DNA of 64,000 nucleotides from Rubrivivax sp. (GTDB lineage Bacteria; Pseudomonadota; Gammaproteobacteria; Burkholderiales; Burkholderiaceae_C): NCBI GenBank assembly GCA_027484825.1, contig JAIXSE010000017.1, positions 124,001 to 188,000 of the forward strand, read 5' to 3'. Shown piece by piece: positions 55,594 to 64,000 of this stretch (position 1 is its first letter; each line of letters starts with the position of its first letter). The notes under the pieces were generated by a model. It saw only the letters and a program-made list of their open reading frames with translations, ran no database searches and was not told where the DNA came from. The position numbers and the translations under genes were made by a program.

Positions 55594-56106
55594 ATGCAGC
55601 GCCGTCATCTGCTCAAGACCTGTGCCCTGGTTGCCGCCGGCGGCGCTGCCTCCCTGCTCGCCGGCTGCGGTTTCGAGCTCCGCAAGGAGCCCGAGTACCA
55701 CTTCAAGACCCTGGCCCTGAAGGGTTTCATTCCGCATTCCCCGCTGAGTCAGGAGCTGCGCCGCCAGGTGCAGCGCAGCACGCTGCAACTGCTGGAAGAC
55801 CCCAACCGGGCCGATGTGGTGCTGGAGATCGAACGCGAGGTCCGGGACAAGACCTCGGTGGCCACCACCACGGCCGGTCAGATCACCGAATGGCAACTGC
55901 GCCTGCAGCTGGACTATTCGCTGCGCACAGCGGGTGGTGAAGTGCTGCTGCCTCGCACCGAACTGCGCCTGACCCGCGACATGAACTACAGCGAAAGCGC
56001 CGCCCTGGCCAAGGAGCAGGAGGAAGCCTCCCTGCAAAAGGCCATGCAGGTGGAAGCGGTGGGCCTGCTGCTGCGCCGCCTGGCGGCCGTGCGCCTGCCC
56101 GCCTGA
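55594..56106 (+). CDS. lptE: LPS-assembly lipoprotein LptE
   Basis: A 170-residue lipoprotein that plugs LptD in the outer-membrane LPS translocon. The signal MQRRHLLKTCALVAAGGAAS is followed by the lipobox LLAGCGF (Cys about 28), and the mature part has GFELRKEPEYHFKTLAL and QLRLQLDYSLRTAGGEVL. It begins three bases after leuS and is followed by holA in one base, as in many proteobacteria. Confidence 0.93.
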   Translation: MQRRHLLKTCALVAAGGAASLLAGCGFELRKEPEYHFKTLALKGFIPHSPLSQELRRQVQRSTLQLLEDPNRADVVLEIEREVRDKTSVATTTAGQITEWQLRLQLDYSLRTAGGEVLLPRTELRLTRDMNYSESAALAKEQEEASLQKAMQVEAVGLLLRRLAAVRLPA

Positions 56107-56107
56107 C

Positions 56108-57181
56108 ATGCAGATCAAAGCGGAAGCCCTGGCGGGCCATCTGGCCAAGGGCCTCAAGCCGGTCTACACCGTGCATGGGGACGAGCCGCTGCTGGCCCAG
56201 GAAGCGGCCGACCTGCTGCGGGCGGAAGCACGCAAGCAGGGCTATGGCGAGCGCCAGGTCTTCATCGTCAGCGGCGCGTATTTCGACTGGGGGCCGGTGA
56301 TCGCCGCCTCCCAGGCGATGAGCCTGTTCGCCGAGCGCCAGCTGATCGAGATCCGCATTCCGGGCGGCAAGCCCGGCAAGGACGGTTCCGACGCGCTGCA
56401 GCGCTACTGCGAAGGCCTGCCGCCCGATGTGCTGACCCTGGTCACCCTGCCCCGCCTGGACAAGACCCAGCTCTCCAGCGCCTGGTTCACCGCGCTGGAC
56501 ACCGCCGGCGTGACCGTGCGGGTGGACCCGGTGGAGCGGCGTGAACTGCCCGCCTGGATCGCCCGACGCCTGCAGCAGCAGGGGCAGCCGGTGGCGGCCG
56601 GGCCCGAGGGCCAGCAGGCCCTGGAATTCTTCGCCGACCGGGTGGAGGGCAACCTGCTGGCGGCCCACCAGGAACTGCAGAAGCTCGCACTGCTGCATCC
56701 GCCGGGCGAGCTGAGCCTGCAGCAGATCGAGGCGGCGGTGCTGGACGTGGCACGCTTTGACGTCTTCAAGCTGAGCGAAGCCCTGCTGAGCGGCCGTGTG
56801 GCCCGGGTGCTGCGCATGCTGGACGGCCTGAAGGCCGAAGGCGAAGCCGCCGTGCTGGTGCACTGGACCATGGCCGAGGACATCCGCGCCCTCAAGCGGG
56901 TGCATGACGCGATGGCGGGCGGCAAGCCGCTGCCCATGGCCCTGCGGGAAGCCCGCGTCTGGGGCCCGAAGGAGCGCCTGTTCGAGCGGCTGGTGCCGCA
57001 ACTCGGCGGCGCTGCACTCTCCCGCCTGCTGGTGGCCGCGCAGATCTGCGACGGCATCGTCAAGGGCCTGCGCCATCCTGAATGGCCGACCGATCCCTGG
57101 GAAGCCCTGGGCCGCCTGGCCATGATGCTGGAGCAGGCGCTGCGCCCCTCCCCCGCCGCCGCCAAAACCCGCTATGGTTGA
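56108..57181 (+). CDS. holA: DNA polymerase III delta subunit
   Basis: A 357-residue clamp-loader subunit that opens the beta clamp. VYTVHGDEPLLAQEAADLLR is the conserved start, with SLFAERQLIEIRIPG and the later DVFKLSEALLSGR. The start is adjacent to the lptE stop, giving the classic leuS-lptE-holA run. The C-terminus ends in basic residues. Confidence 0.95.
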   Translation: MQIKAEALAGHLAKGLKPVYTVHGDEPLLAQEAADLLRAEARKQGYGERQVFIVSGAYFDWGPVIAASQAMSLFAERQLIEIRIPGGKPGKDGSDALQRYCEGLPPDVLTLVTLPRLDKTQLSSAWFTALDTAGVTVRVDPVERRELPAWIARRLQQQGQPVAAGPEGQQALEFFADRVEGNLLAAHQELQKLALLHPPGELSLQQIEAAVLDVARFDVFKLSEALLSGRVARVLRMLDGLKAEGEAAVLVHWTMAEDIRALKRVHDAMAGGKPLPMALREARVWGPKERLFERLVPQLGGAALSRLLVAAQICDGIVKGLRHPEWPTDPWEALGRLAMMLEQALRPSPAAAKTRYG

Positions 57182-57211
57182 AGCCTGTCGATCCTTCGCA
57201 GGCTGTCATCC

Positions 57212-57817
57212 ATGGACTCTCGCCGCACCGTTGCTGCGCTGGCATTTCTCGCCGCTCTTTCGCTGAGCCAACGGGAGGCCGCTGCCGCCCCATGGACGCT
57301 GCAGGTCCGTGACGCTGGCGGGCAGCCCCTGGCCGGCGCGGTGGTGGCCGTGGAACTCAAGGGGCAGCCCAGTCAGGCGGCGCCCGGCACCACCGCCCAG
57401 ATGGCCCAGCGGGACCGCCAGTTCCAGCCGGGCACCCTGGTGGTGCAGACCGGCACGGCGGTCAGCTTCCCGAATTTCGACACGGTCCGGCACCATGTGT
57501 ATTCGTTCTCGCCAATCAAGCGATTCGAACTGAAGCTGTACGCCGGGACGCCCGCGGAGCCGGTAGTCTTCGACAAGCCGGGCATTGCACAGCTCGGATG
57601 CAACATTCACGACAAGATGACCGCCCGCATCATCGTGGTGGACACCCCCCTTTTCGCCACCACCGACGCCCAAGGACAAGCCAAGCTGGAGCTGCCCCCC
57701 GGTCAGCACCAGGTGGCCCTTTGGCATGTCCGGCTGGGCAACGATGCGCCGCGCAGACAACCCCTGACAGTGCCGGCCGGCCCTCCGGGCAGTCTGGCGC
57801 TGGAGCTGCGTGACTGA
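57212..57817 (+). CDS. Exported cupredoxin-like protein
   Basis: A 201-residue exported protein related to the methylamine-utilisation/plastocyanin-like group. The signal peptide is AALAFLAALSLSQREAAA. A cupredoxin-like copper site fits His 94/95 (TVRHHVYSF), Cys 130, His 133 and Met 136 (CNIHDKM). The fold starts with WTLQVRDAGGQPLAG, which resembles a carboxypeptidase-regulatory-like beta domain. It overlaps the GGDEF/EAL gene at TGATG, so the two are translated together. Function with c-di-GMP signalling is inferred from this pairing. Confidence 0.82.
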   Translation: MDSRRTVAALAFLAALSLSQREAAAAPWTLQVRDAGGQPLAGAVVAVELKGQPSQAAPGTTAQMAQRDRQFQPGTLVVQTGTAVSFPNFDTVRHHVYSFSPIKRFELKLYAGTPAEPVVFDKPGIAQLGCNIHDKMTARIIVVDTPLFATTDAQGQAKLELPPGQHQVALWHVRLGNDAPRRQPLTVPAGPPGSLALELRD

Positions 57818-60222
57818 TGCGCTGGCCGGACTTCCTCAACCTTCGTCGGTTGGAAGGGCGCATCGTGGCGCTCTTCCTGGCGTTGTTGCTGGCTGTCCAA
57901 TGCATCAGTCTGCTGCTGCTCAACCAGGGCATTGACCGCAATGCCCGCGCCTCGGTGCGGGACGAGCTGGCCTCCGGCGAGCGGGTGTTCGACCAGTTGC
58001 TGCGCCAGGATGCGGAGCAGCGCGGCATGGTGGCCACGGTGCTGCAGGCGGACTTCGGTCTGCGCCGGGCCCTGGCCGAGGGCGTGACCGGGGACGAGTT
58101 GACCCGCACCCTGGAAGATGTCTTCACCAACCTGAGCGAGCGGGGCGAAGCCAGCTTCATCGGCTATGCCGACGAACGCTACCGCTTCATCACCGCCACG
58201 CAGCCGCTGGCCCGTCAGGTGGCGCCGCTGCTGCCCGGCATGACGCGGGACCCGGAGGGCACCCGCCAGGGCCACCTGGTGCTGCTCAAGGGCAAGGCCT
58301 ATCAGGTGGTGGTGGCGCGCATGCGCGCCGCCGGCCTGGGGGGCTGGATCTTCATGGGCTTTGAGCTGCGGCAGGAACAGCTGCAGGAGCTGCAGCGCAT
58401 CGCCAACATCCAGGGCGTGCTGCTGGCCCGGGTGGACGGTCAATGGCAGGTGCTGTCCAGCATCATGCCTGCCCCCACCCATGCCGCCCTGCTGGCCGCA
58501 TTGCCGGGCGGCCTGGGCGACGACCCGCTCACCCTGCACCTGACCCTGGGGGACGAGCAATACCAGGCTCGCCTGCAACGCCTGGACCATGCGGGTGACG
58601 GCAGCCAGATCATGGCGTCGCTGCTGCTGCGTTCGGTGGACGAGGCCCGCGCGCCCTATCGGCAGCTGCAGTGGTCGCTGCTGGGGCTGAGCCTGGCGGG
58701 CGTTGCCGCCTTTGCGCTCGGCGCGGTGCTCACGGCGCGGCGCATCAGCGGCCCGGTGAAGTGGCTGGCCCACGAGGCCCAGCGCCTGGGCCGGGGCGAC
58801 TACGAACAGCCGGTGGCCCGTCCGTCCGGCGATGAAATCGGGGACCTGGCCGAAGCCTTCGAGGCCATGCGCCTGGGCATCCGCCAGCGCGAAGAACAGG
58901 TGAACCGGCTGGCCTTCTGGGACCCGCTGACCGACCTGCCCAACCGCGAGCAATTCAGCCAGACCCTGACCCGGCGCATGGCCGACAGCGAGGTGCGCTT
59001 TGCCCTCATCATGCTCAATCTGGACCGCTTCAAGCATGTCAACGACGTGCTGGGCCGGGCCTTCGGCGACCGCCTGCTGCGGGCCGTGGCCGAGCGGCTG
59101 CAGCGGCTGCTCAAGGACCAGGCGCGGCTGATCGCCCGACTCAGCGGCGATGAGTTCGTGCTGATGGTGGAGGGGGCCGGCGCGCAGCGCGCCGAGTCGG
59201 TCTGCCACCGCATCCAGCGCGACTTCGAACGGGCCCTGACCATCGATGACCAGACGGTGGACCTGTCCGCGGGCCTGGGCATTGCGCTGTATCCGCAGCA
59301 TGGCCGTGACATGAGCGAGCTGATGGGCCGGGCGGAGCTGGCCATGCATGCCGCCAAGCGCAGCCAGAGCGGCTTCCAGATCTATGCGCCCAGCATGGAT
59401 GCGGCCAGCCAGGAGTCGCTGTCGCTGATCAGCGAACTGCGCCAGGCGATCGAGAACAACGAACTGCGGCTCTACCTGCAGCCCAAGGTGGATCTGGCCA
59501 CCCAGCGGATCGGCGGCGCCGAGGCGCTGGTGCGCTGGCAGCATCCGGTGCGCGGCCTGGTGCCGCCGATGGACTTCATCCCCTTTGCCGAACAGACGGG
59601 ATTCATCCGGCAGCTCACCAGCTGGATGCTGCGCGCCTCGTCGCAGGCCTGGCTGGATCTGCATCGCCAGGGGCTGGCCGTGCCGATCAGCGTGAACCTG
59701 TCCACCCGCGACCTGATGGACCAGGACCTGCCGATCAAGATCGCCGATCTGGCCAGGGGCGTGCCGCCGTCGGCCCTGTGCCTGGAGATCACCGAGAGCG
59801 CGATCATGGACGATCCGCAGCGGGCCCTGCAGACGCTGGAGCAGCTGCATGCGCTGGGCTTCAAGCTGTCCATCGATGATTTCGGGACCGGGTATTCGTC
59901 GCTGGCCTATCTGAAGCAACTGTCGGTGGATGAGCTCAAGATCGACCGCAGCTTCGTGATGGGCATGGAGCGGGATCTGGACGATGCCAAGATCGTTCGC
60001 TCGACCATCGAGCTGGCCCACAACCTGGGCCTGCGGGTGGTGGCCGAAGGCCTGGAGACGGGCAAGGCCTGGACGCTGCTGGAGACCTTGGGCTGCGACC
60101 AGGCGCAGGGCTACTTCCTGGCGCGTCCCATGCCCGGCGACCAGTTCGCGCAGTGGCTGCGCGGCTGGGAGCCGCCGGACCTCGGGGATGCGGTGGCCAA
60201 TACGGTGCTGGCGGGTCTCTGA
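57817..60222 (+). CDS. Membrane GGDEF/EAL protein (c-di-GMP signalling)
   Basis: An 801-residue regulator. A membrane segment near residues 15-35 (IVALFLALLLAVQCISLLL) and another about 285-305 bracket a periplasmic sensor. A HAMP domain follows. The GGDEF domain (about 365-530) has SGDEF (from Ser 443), with the first Gly replaced by Ser. The EAL domain (about 555-800) keeps EALVRW (Glu 569) and later DDFGTGYSSLAYL. A phosphodiesterase is the likely main activity; cyclase activity is uncertain. It is the last gene of the long + strand run and is co-translated with the cupredoxin gene. Confidence 0.93.
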   Translation: MRWPDFLNLRRLEGRIVALFLALLLAVQCISLLLLNQGIDRNARASVRDELASGERVFDQLLRQDAEQRGMVATVLQADFGLRRALAEGVTGDELTRTLEDVFTNLSERGEASFIGYADERYRFITATQPLARQVAPLLPGMTRDPEGTRQGHLVLLKGKAYQVVVARMRAAGLGGWIFMGFELRQEQLQELQRIANIQGVLLARVDGQWQVLSSIMPAPTHAALLAALPGGLGDDPLTLHLTLGDEQYQARLQRLDHAGDGSQIMASLLLRSVDEARAPYRQLQWSLLGLSLAGVAAFALGAVLTARRISGPVKWLAHEAQRLGRGDYEQPVARPSGDEIGDLAEAFEAMRLGIRQREEQVNRLAFWDPLTDLPNREQFSQTLTRRMADSEVRFALIMLNLDRFKHVNDVLGRAFGDRLLRAVAERLQRLLKDQARLIARLSGDEFVLMVEGAGAQRAESVCHRIQRDFERALTIDDQTVDLSAGLGIALYPQHGRDMSELMGRAELAMHAAKRSQSGFQIYAPSMDAASQESLSLISELRQAIENNELRLYLQPKVDLATQRIGGAEALVRWQHPVRGLVPPMDFIPFAEQTGFIRQLTSWMLRASSQAWLDLHRQGLAVPISVNLSTRDLMDQDLPIKIADLARGVPPSALCLEITESAIMDDPQRALQTLEQLHALGFKLSIDDFGTGYSSLAYLKQLSVDELKIDRSFVMGMERDLDDAKIVRSTIELAHNLGLRVVAEGLETGKAWTLLETLGCDQAQGYFLARPMPGDQFAQWLRGWEPPDLGDAVANTVLAGL

Positions 60223-60279
60223 GGGCCTGCGGCGTCACGCCGCTTGCACCCCATCAGCTTCAGCTTCAGATTCAGCGTT

Positions 60280-60780
60280 TCAGCTGTCGCGGTCTTCCAG
60301 CGCGTCGCACAGCGCCTGCAGGCCGGCACGAACCGTCTGCGTGCGCACCGCATGGCGGTCGCCGCTGAAGAGCTCCTTCCACACCCGCACGGGCGTGCGG
60401 CCATGCAGCAGCGCCAGCCAGACGGTGCCCACCGGCTTGGCCTCGCTGCCACCGCCCGGCCCGGCCACACCGGTCACCGCCAGCGACCAGTCCACCGGCG
60501 CATGCGCCACCAGGCCCCGGGCCATCTGCTCGGCCACCTCGCCGCTGACCGCCCCATACAGGTCGATCATGGCGGCCGGCACGCCCAGCAGTTCGGTCTT
60601 GGCCTGGTTGCTGTAGCTCACCACCCCGCGCTCGAACCACTGGCTGGAACCGGCCAGGCTGGTGCAGGCAGCGGCGATGAGGCCGCCGGTGCAGGACTCG
60701 GCCGTGCCCATGCGTTCGCGCCGCTGGATCAGGGCCAGGGCAATGCGTTCGATCAGCTCGGATTCTTCAGGCAGCACCAT
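60280..60780 (-). CDS. CinA-family nicotinamide-nucleotide amidase
   Basis: A 166-residue protein, the amidohydrolase (PncC-type) domain of CinA only. RMGTAESCTGGLIAA and YSNQAKTELLGV, then AVTGVAGPGGGSEAKPVGTVW, are typical. It removes the amide of nicotinamide mononucleotide. The N-terminal MoeA-like domain is absent. I use the ATG complementary to 60778-60780, with GGAGG upstream. It is the last gene of the minus-strand run pgpA-cinA. Confidence 0.92.
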   Translation of the reverse strand: MVLPEESELIERIALALIQRRERMGTAESCTGGLIAAACTSLAGSSQWFERGVVSYSNQAKTELLGVPAAMIDLYGAVSGEVAEQMARGLVAHAPVDWSLAVTGVAGPGGGSEAKPVGTVWLALLHGRTPVRVWKELFSGDRHAVRTQTVRAGLQALCDALEDRDS

Positions 60781-60794
60781 GGGGACCTCCGGAG

Positions 60795-61415
60795 TCAATG
60801 CAAGAACTGGCGGGCCACGGCCAGCACCAGCAGGGTACATCCTGCGGCGACCAGATCGTCGAGCAGAATGCCGAAACCCTGCAGCGCGCTGACCGGTGCG
60901 CCCGGCTCGCCCTTGAACAGCCGATCCGCCCAGCCCACCGGCCCGGGCTTGACCGCGTCAAAGTAGCGGAAGAGGCCAAAGGCGGCGGCCTGCCAGGCCA
61001 GGCTGGCGGGCATCAGCAGCAACAGGATGATCCACATGGCCAGGATCTCGTCCCACACCACCGAGCCGGGGTCGCTGACGCCCAGGTGGCGAGCAGTGAC
61101 CGTGCAGGCCCACCAGCCCACCAGCAGCCCCACCACGATCACGCCGGCCCATTGCAGTTGCGTGAGGTGGGGATAGAGCAGCAGGAAGCCCGCCCAACCC
61201 CAGAGGCTGCCCACGGTGCCCGGCGCCTTGGGCGACAGGCCGCTGCCGAAGCCCAGGGCCAGCCAGCGGGCGGGATGGCGCAGCATGAAGCCGAAGGTCG
61301 GGCGGCGCGGGGCGTGCACCGGGGGCGCGATGGGCGGGATAGGCGCCGTGGTCCCGGTGGGCTCGATGGGCGCAGTCGGCACAGGGCCGACCTCATCGTC
61401 AGGCGAAGCAGTCAT
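60795..61415 (-). CDS. pgpA: Phosphatidylglycerophosphatase A
   Basis: A 206-residue inner-membrane phosphatase that removes phosphate from phosphatidylglycerophosphate. The family's LGFGSGLSPKAPGTVGSLW, VWDEILAMWIILLL and FRYFDAVKPGPV are all present. An N-terminal Pro-rich extension of about 35 residues precedes the core. It overlaps thiL by four bases and precedes cinA by 14 bases. Confidence 0.93.
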   Translation of the reverse strand: MTASPDDEVGPVPTAPIEPTGTTAPIPPIAPPVHAPRRPTFGFMLRHPARWLALGFGSGLSPKAPGTVGSLWGWAGFLLLYPHLTQLQWAGVIVVGLLVGWWACTVTARHLGVSDPGSVVWDEILAMWIILLLLMPASLAWQAAAFGLFRYFDAVKPGPVGWADRLFKGEPGAPVSALQGFGILLDDLVAAGCTLLVLAVARQFLH

Positions 61416-62380
61416 GACTTGAAGTGATCAAAACTTTGAAGCGACAGGTCGAGCACACGGCCCTGCCCATCCAGCACCCGCAGTCCGGGCTGGGACTCCA
61501 TGCGGCCGATGCGGTAGACCGGCGTGGCGGACATTCGTCCGGCTTCCAGCACTCGCGACCGGTCCTGCGCAGAGGCGGTGAAGACGAGCTCGTAATCATC
61601 GCCGCCGGTCAGCAGACACAGGCGCTGAAGGTCTTCCGGCATGGCGCCCAGGATGGAGGAACGCGGCAGGTCGGCCAGATGCAGTTGCGCGCCGACGCCG
61701 GAGCGGTTCAGGATATGACCCAGGTCGCCCGCCAGCCCGTCCGACACGTCGATGGCGCTGGTGGCCAGACCTCGCAGCGCCCGGCCCAAGGCCACACGCG
61801 GCTGGGGCAGTTCCATGGCGTGGCGGACCGACTCGAAGGCCTCTCCGGGCAGGGAGACATGGCCGCGGAACACCTCCAGCGCCAGGCGGGCGTCTCCCAG
61901 CGTGCCGCTCACCCAGAGGTCGTCATCCACCCGGGCGCCGGATCGAAGCAGCGCCTGCCCGGTGGGCACTTCGCCCATGATGGTGATGTTGATGTTGAGC
62001 GGACCGGCCGTGGTGTCGCCACCGGCCAGCACCACGCCGTGTGCATCGGCCAATGCAAACAGGCCCTCGGAGAAACCGGCCAGGAAGGCCTCGTCCACCC
62101 GCGGCAGGGCCAGGGACAGGAAGCAGGCCCGGGGCGTTCCTCCGCTGGCGGCCAGGTCACTCAGGTTCACCGCCAGGGCCTTGTGCCCCAGGCGGCGTGG
62201 CGACACGGTGGACAGGAAATGCCGTCCCTCCACCAGCATGTCGGTGGAGACCAGCCATTGATGGCCCGGCGCGGGCGTCAGCACCGCGCAGTCGTCGCCG
62301 ATCCCCAGCGCCACCGTTGAGCCGCTGACTTCGGCGCCAGCACGCGCGAAGTAGCGCGCAATCAGATCAAATTCACCCAT
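61412..62380 (-). CDS. thiL: Thiamine-monophosphate kinase
   Basis: A 322-residue kinase converting thiamine monophosphate to thiamine pyrophosphate with ATP. MGEFDLIARYFARAG starts the protein; ALGIGDDCAVL, VSTDMLVEGRHFL and SAIDVSDGLAGDLGHI are the family's ATP- and metal-binding parts. I use the ATG complementary to 62378-62380. It overlaps the regulator upstream by 8 bases and pgpA downstream by 4. Confidence 0.95.
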   Translation of the reverse strand: MGEFDLIARYFARAGAEVSGSTVALGIGDDCAVLTPAPGHQWLVSTDMLVEGRHFLSTVSPRRLGHKALAVNLSDLAASGGTPRACFLSLALPRVDEAFLAGFSEGLFALADAHGVVLAGGDTTAGPLNINITIMGEVPTGQALLRSGARVDDDLWVSGTLGDARLALEVFRGHVSLPGEAFESVRHAMELPQPRVALGRALRGLATSAIDVSDGLAGDLGHILNRSGVGAQLHLADLPRSSILGAMPEDLQRLCLLTGGDDYELVFTASAQDRSRVLEAGRMSATPVYRIGRMESQPGLRVLDGQGRVLDLSLQSFDHFKS

Positions 62381-63029
62381 GGGCGGCATTGTCGCCGCGC
62401 AGCAGGTTGGACAGCTCAACGGCCGACTTCACATCCATCTTCTCGAACACCCGGGCGCGGTGCACTTCCACCGTGCGCACGCTGATGTTGAGCTGGTCGG
62501 CGATCAGCTTGTTGGGCAGTCCCTGCACCACCAGTTGCATCACCTCCCGTTCCCGCTCGGTCAGCTCGCCGACGCGGTGACCCAGCACCGCCTGGGCATC
62601 GCGTGCTTCGATGGCTTCGGCGCTGCGGGCCAGGGCCTGCTCCACCCGGTCCACCAGGGCGTTGTCGGAGAAGGGTTTCTCGACAAAGTCGTACGCGCCC
62701 TGCTTCACCGCCGCCACCGCCGTCGGCACGTCGCCATGGCCGGTGAGGAAGATGACCGGCAAGGTGCGCAGCAGGCCGCGCTCGATCAGCCGTTCAAACA
62801 GCGCCAGGCCGCTCATGCCGGGCATGCGCACGTCCAGCAGCAGGCAGCTGGGGGCATTGGGCCAGTCCGCCCCCTGCCGCGGCAGGCGGTCCAGCATCGC
62901 CTCGAAGGTCTCGGCGCTGCCGAAACCCTCGGACAGCAGGCGGCGCGAGCGCAGCAGCCACGCCAGGGCGTCGCGCACCACATCCTCGTCATCCACGAGA
63001 TAGACCATCGGCAGGGACTGCGGCTTCAT
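62373..63029 (-). CDS. FixJ-type LuxR-family response regulator
   Basis: A 218-residue regulator. The receiver has VDDED and phospho-Asp 66 (LLLDVRMPGMSG), then TGHGDVPTAV and KPF. The C-terminal LuxR-type helix-turn-helix includes LTEREREVMQLVVQGLPNKL and RTVEVHRARVFEKM. The pattern is FixJ/TtrR-like. I use the ATG complementary to 63027-63029, giving a 4-base overlap with the kinase. Its partner is the PAS histidine kinase just upstream. Confidence 0.93.
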   Translation of the reverse strand: MKPQSLPMVYLVDDEDVVRDALAWLLRSRRLLSEGFGSAETFEAMLDRLPRQGADWPNAPSCLLLDVRMPGMSGLALFERLIERGLLRTLPVIFLTGHGDVPTAVAAVKQGAYDFVEKPFSDNALVDRVEQALARSAEAIEARDAQAVLGHRVGELTEREREVMQLVVQGLPNKLIADQLNISVRTVEVHRARVFEKMDVKSAVELSNLLRGDNAAHG

Positions 63030-64000
63030 GCGGAGGTTTCTCCAGTGAGCGTGGACCGTTCGCCACTGGCCGTATCCTCGCACGGCAGGCTGAAGCGGAA
63101 TTCGGTTCCAGTGGGGGTATCGGGCGCCACGCGACTGTGGAAGTCCATGGCGCCGCCATGCTGCTCCACCACCGTGCGGCACAGGCTCAGGCCCAGGCCC
63201 ATGCCTTCGGTGCGGGTGGTGAAGAACGGGGTGAACAGTTGGCGGGCCACTTCTGGCGCAATGCCGGGCCCACGGTCGATGACGGCAATGCTGAGCCAGC
63301 GCGGCTGCAGCGGACGCACCCGGATCACCAGCAGTCGCTCGGCCAGCGGCGTGGGGCCGTCCATGGCCTGAATGCCGTTGCGGGTGAGGTTGAGCAGCAC
63401 CTGCTCCACCATGGTCCGGTCGCAGCGCACCCGGGGCAACTGCTCAGGCAGGTCCAGCTCGATGCGGGTGCCGCTCTTGCGCGCCTGCAGCCGCACCAGG
63501 GGCAGCACCGCGTCCATCAACTGGTCCACCCGCACCCATTCGCGGGACTGCTCGCGGCGGCGCACGAAGTCATGCACGCTCTTGATGACACGGCCGGCGC
63601 GTTCGGCCTGCTCGGCGATGCGGGTGACGGCCTGGCGCACCATGTCCGGCGTTTGCGGATCGTCGGCCTCGCGCACCATCAGGTTGATCGAGGCGGTGGC
63701 GTAGCTGGCGATGGCCGCCAGCGGCTGGTTCAGCTCATGGCTGAGCAGCGAGGCCATCTCCCCCACGGTGGCCAGGCGGGCCGTGGCCTGCAGCCGCTCC
63801 TGCTGCTGGCGTGAGAGTTCCTCCACCTTGCGCTGCGCGCTCAGGTCCAGCACCGCGCTCATCCAGCCGGTCTGCTGCCCCTGCGCATTGAGCAGTGGCG
63901 CTTCGTAGATCATGACGGGGAAACGCTCGCCAGTGCTGCGGGCGAAGACGGTCTCGAAGCCTTCGCGCGGCGGCAGCCCGGCTTCCCAGCGCGCTTCGCG
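63026..64000 (-). CDS. PAS-domain sensor histidine kinase, C-terminal part
   Basis: The visible part spans about 324 residues and is open at the right edge of the window, so the N-terminus is missing. The right end translates as a PAS domain (GFETVFARSTGERFPVMIYE). Then comes HisKA with SLLSHELNQPLAAIASYA, and the ATPase with LLNLTRNGIQAM, DRGPGIAPEV and GMGLGLSLCR. The protein is FixL/DctB-like in its H-E-L-N-Q-P phospho-box. It overlaps the regulator gene at its end. Confidence 0.92.
   Translation of the reverse strand, partial: REARWEAGLPPREGFETVFARSTGERFPVMIYEAPLLNAQGQQTGWMSAVLDLSAQRKVEELSRQQQERLQATARLATVGEMASLLSHELNQPLAAIASYATASINLMVREADDPQTPDMVRQAVTRIAEQAERAGRVIKSVHDFVRRREQSREWVRVDQLMDAVLPLVRLQARKSGTRIELDLPEQLPRVRCDRTMVEQVLLNLTRNGIQAMDGPTPLAERLLVIRVRPLQPRWLSIAVIDRGPGIAPEVARQLFTPFFTTRTEGMGLGLSLCRTVVEQHGGAMDFHSRVAPDTPTGTEFRFSLPCEDTASGERSTLTGETSA

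Overview
The window looks like a 64 kb chromosomal segment of a high-GC betaproteobacterium of the order Burkholderiales, most likely near Roseateles/Mitsuaria, Rubrivivax or Leptothrix. The evidence is the very GC-rich coding, the family-level resemblance of the housekeeping proteins, and Burkholderiales-style neighbourhoods: hpf-ptsN-hprK, fur divergent from bamE followed by dapB, leuS-lptE-holA, rsmB-DUF4390-ntrY-short ntrX, and birA followed by a SPOR protein. The genus is inferred from general resemblance, not from a marker comparison.

Layout. 1-7 kb: the end of a YbdK-type carboxylate-amine ligase, a pair of putative secreted wall-active proteins (an SxGC/EF-hand protein and an SH3-like protein), a MurU-like nucleotidyltransferase, a long inverted repeat, and the carbon-metabolism genes tkt and gapA. 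7-14.6 kb: a secreted subtilisin with a Gly-rich C-terminal anchor, a SPOR protein, BirA with an unusual Arg/Asp/Gly insert, a SET-domain protein methyltransferase and topoisomerase III. 14.6-19.75 kb: four tandem paralogues with no recognised family (helical core, disordered Ser/Pro/Gly-rich ends). The first two share a duplicated leader, and the third is preceded by a 27-codon upstream ORF overlapping its start. This is the most novel part of the window. 19.8-31.8 kb: an orphan sensor kinase, AEC transporter, GNAT protein, M16 protease, proA, queC, LemA-like protein and a flavocytochrome-c-like pair. 31.8-38.3 kb: folE with a BLUF photoreceptor gene, the rsmB/ntrYX-like run, and tRNA-Phe.

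38.4-41.2 kb is a small accessory segment directly behind tRNA-Phe: an AbiEi/AbiEii toxin-antitoxin pair with three palindromes in its upstream region, and an orphan Pro/Ser-rich protein. 41.2-46.9 kb: a periplasmic truncated haemoglobin with a DUF3034 barrel, gloA, a ferritin-like diiron protein behind a Fur-box-like site, a secreted glutathione peroxidase and corA. 46.9-47.7 kb holds no recognisable gene, although rpoN often lies there in relatives. 47.7-60.2 kb: hpf-ptsN-hprK, fur, and a long + strand run bamE-dapB-tolQ/exbB-tolR/exbD-leuS-lptE-holA-cupredoxin-GGDEF/EAL. 60.2-64 kb: a minus-strand run of a PAS histidine kinase (cut by the window end), a FixJ-type regulator, thiL, pgpA and cinA, with overlapping or closely spaced genes.

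Most of the window is core metabolism and envelope biology (nitrogen-PTS control, outer-membrane assembly, iron/oxidative stress, light and c-di-GMP signalling). The accessory interest is concentrated in the four-gene paralogue array and the tRNA-Phe-adjacent AbiE segment. Start codons were chosen from visible Shine-Dalgarno spacing and family N-termini, and several are earlier or later than the longest possible reading frame.
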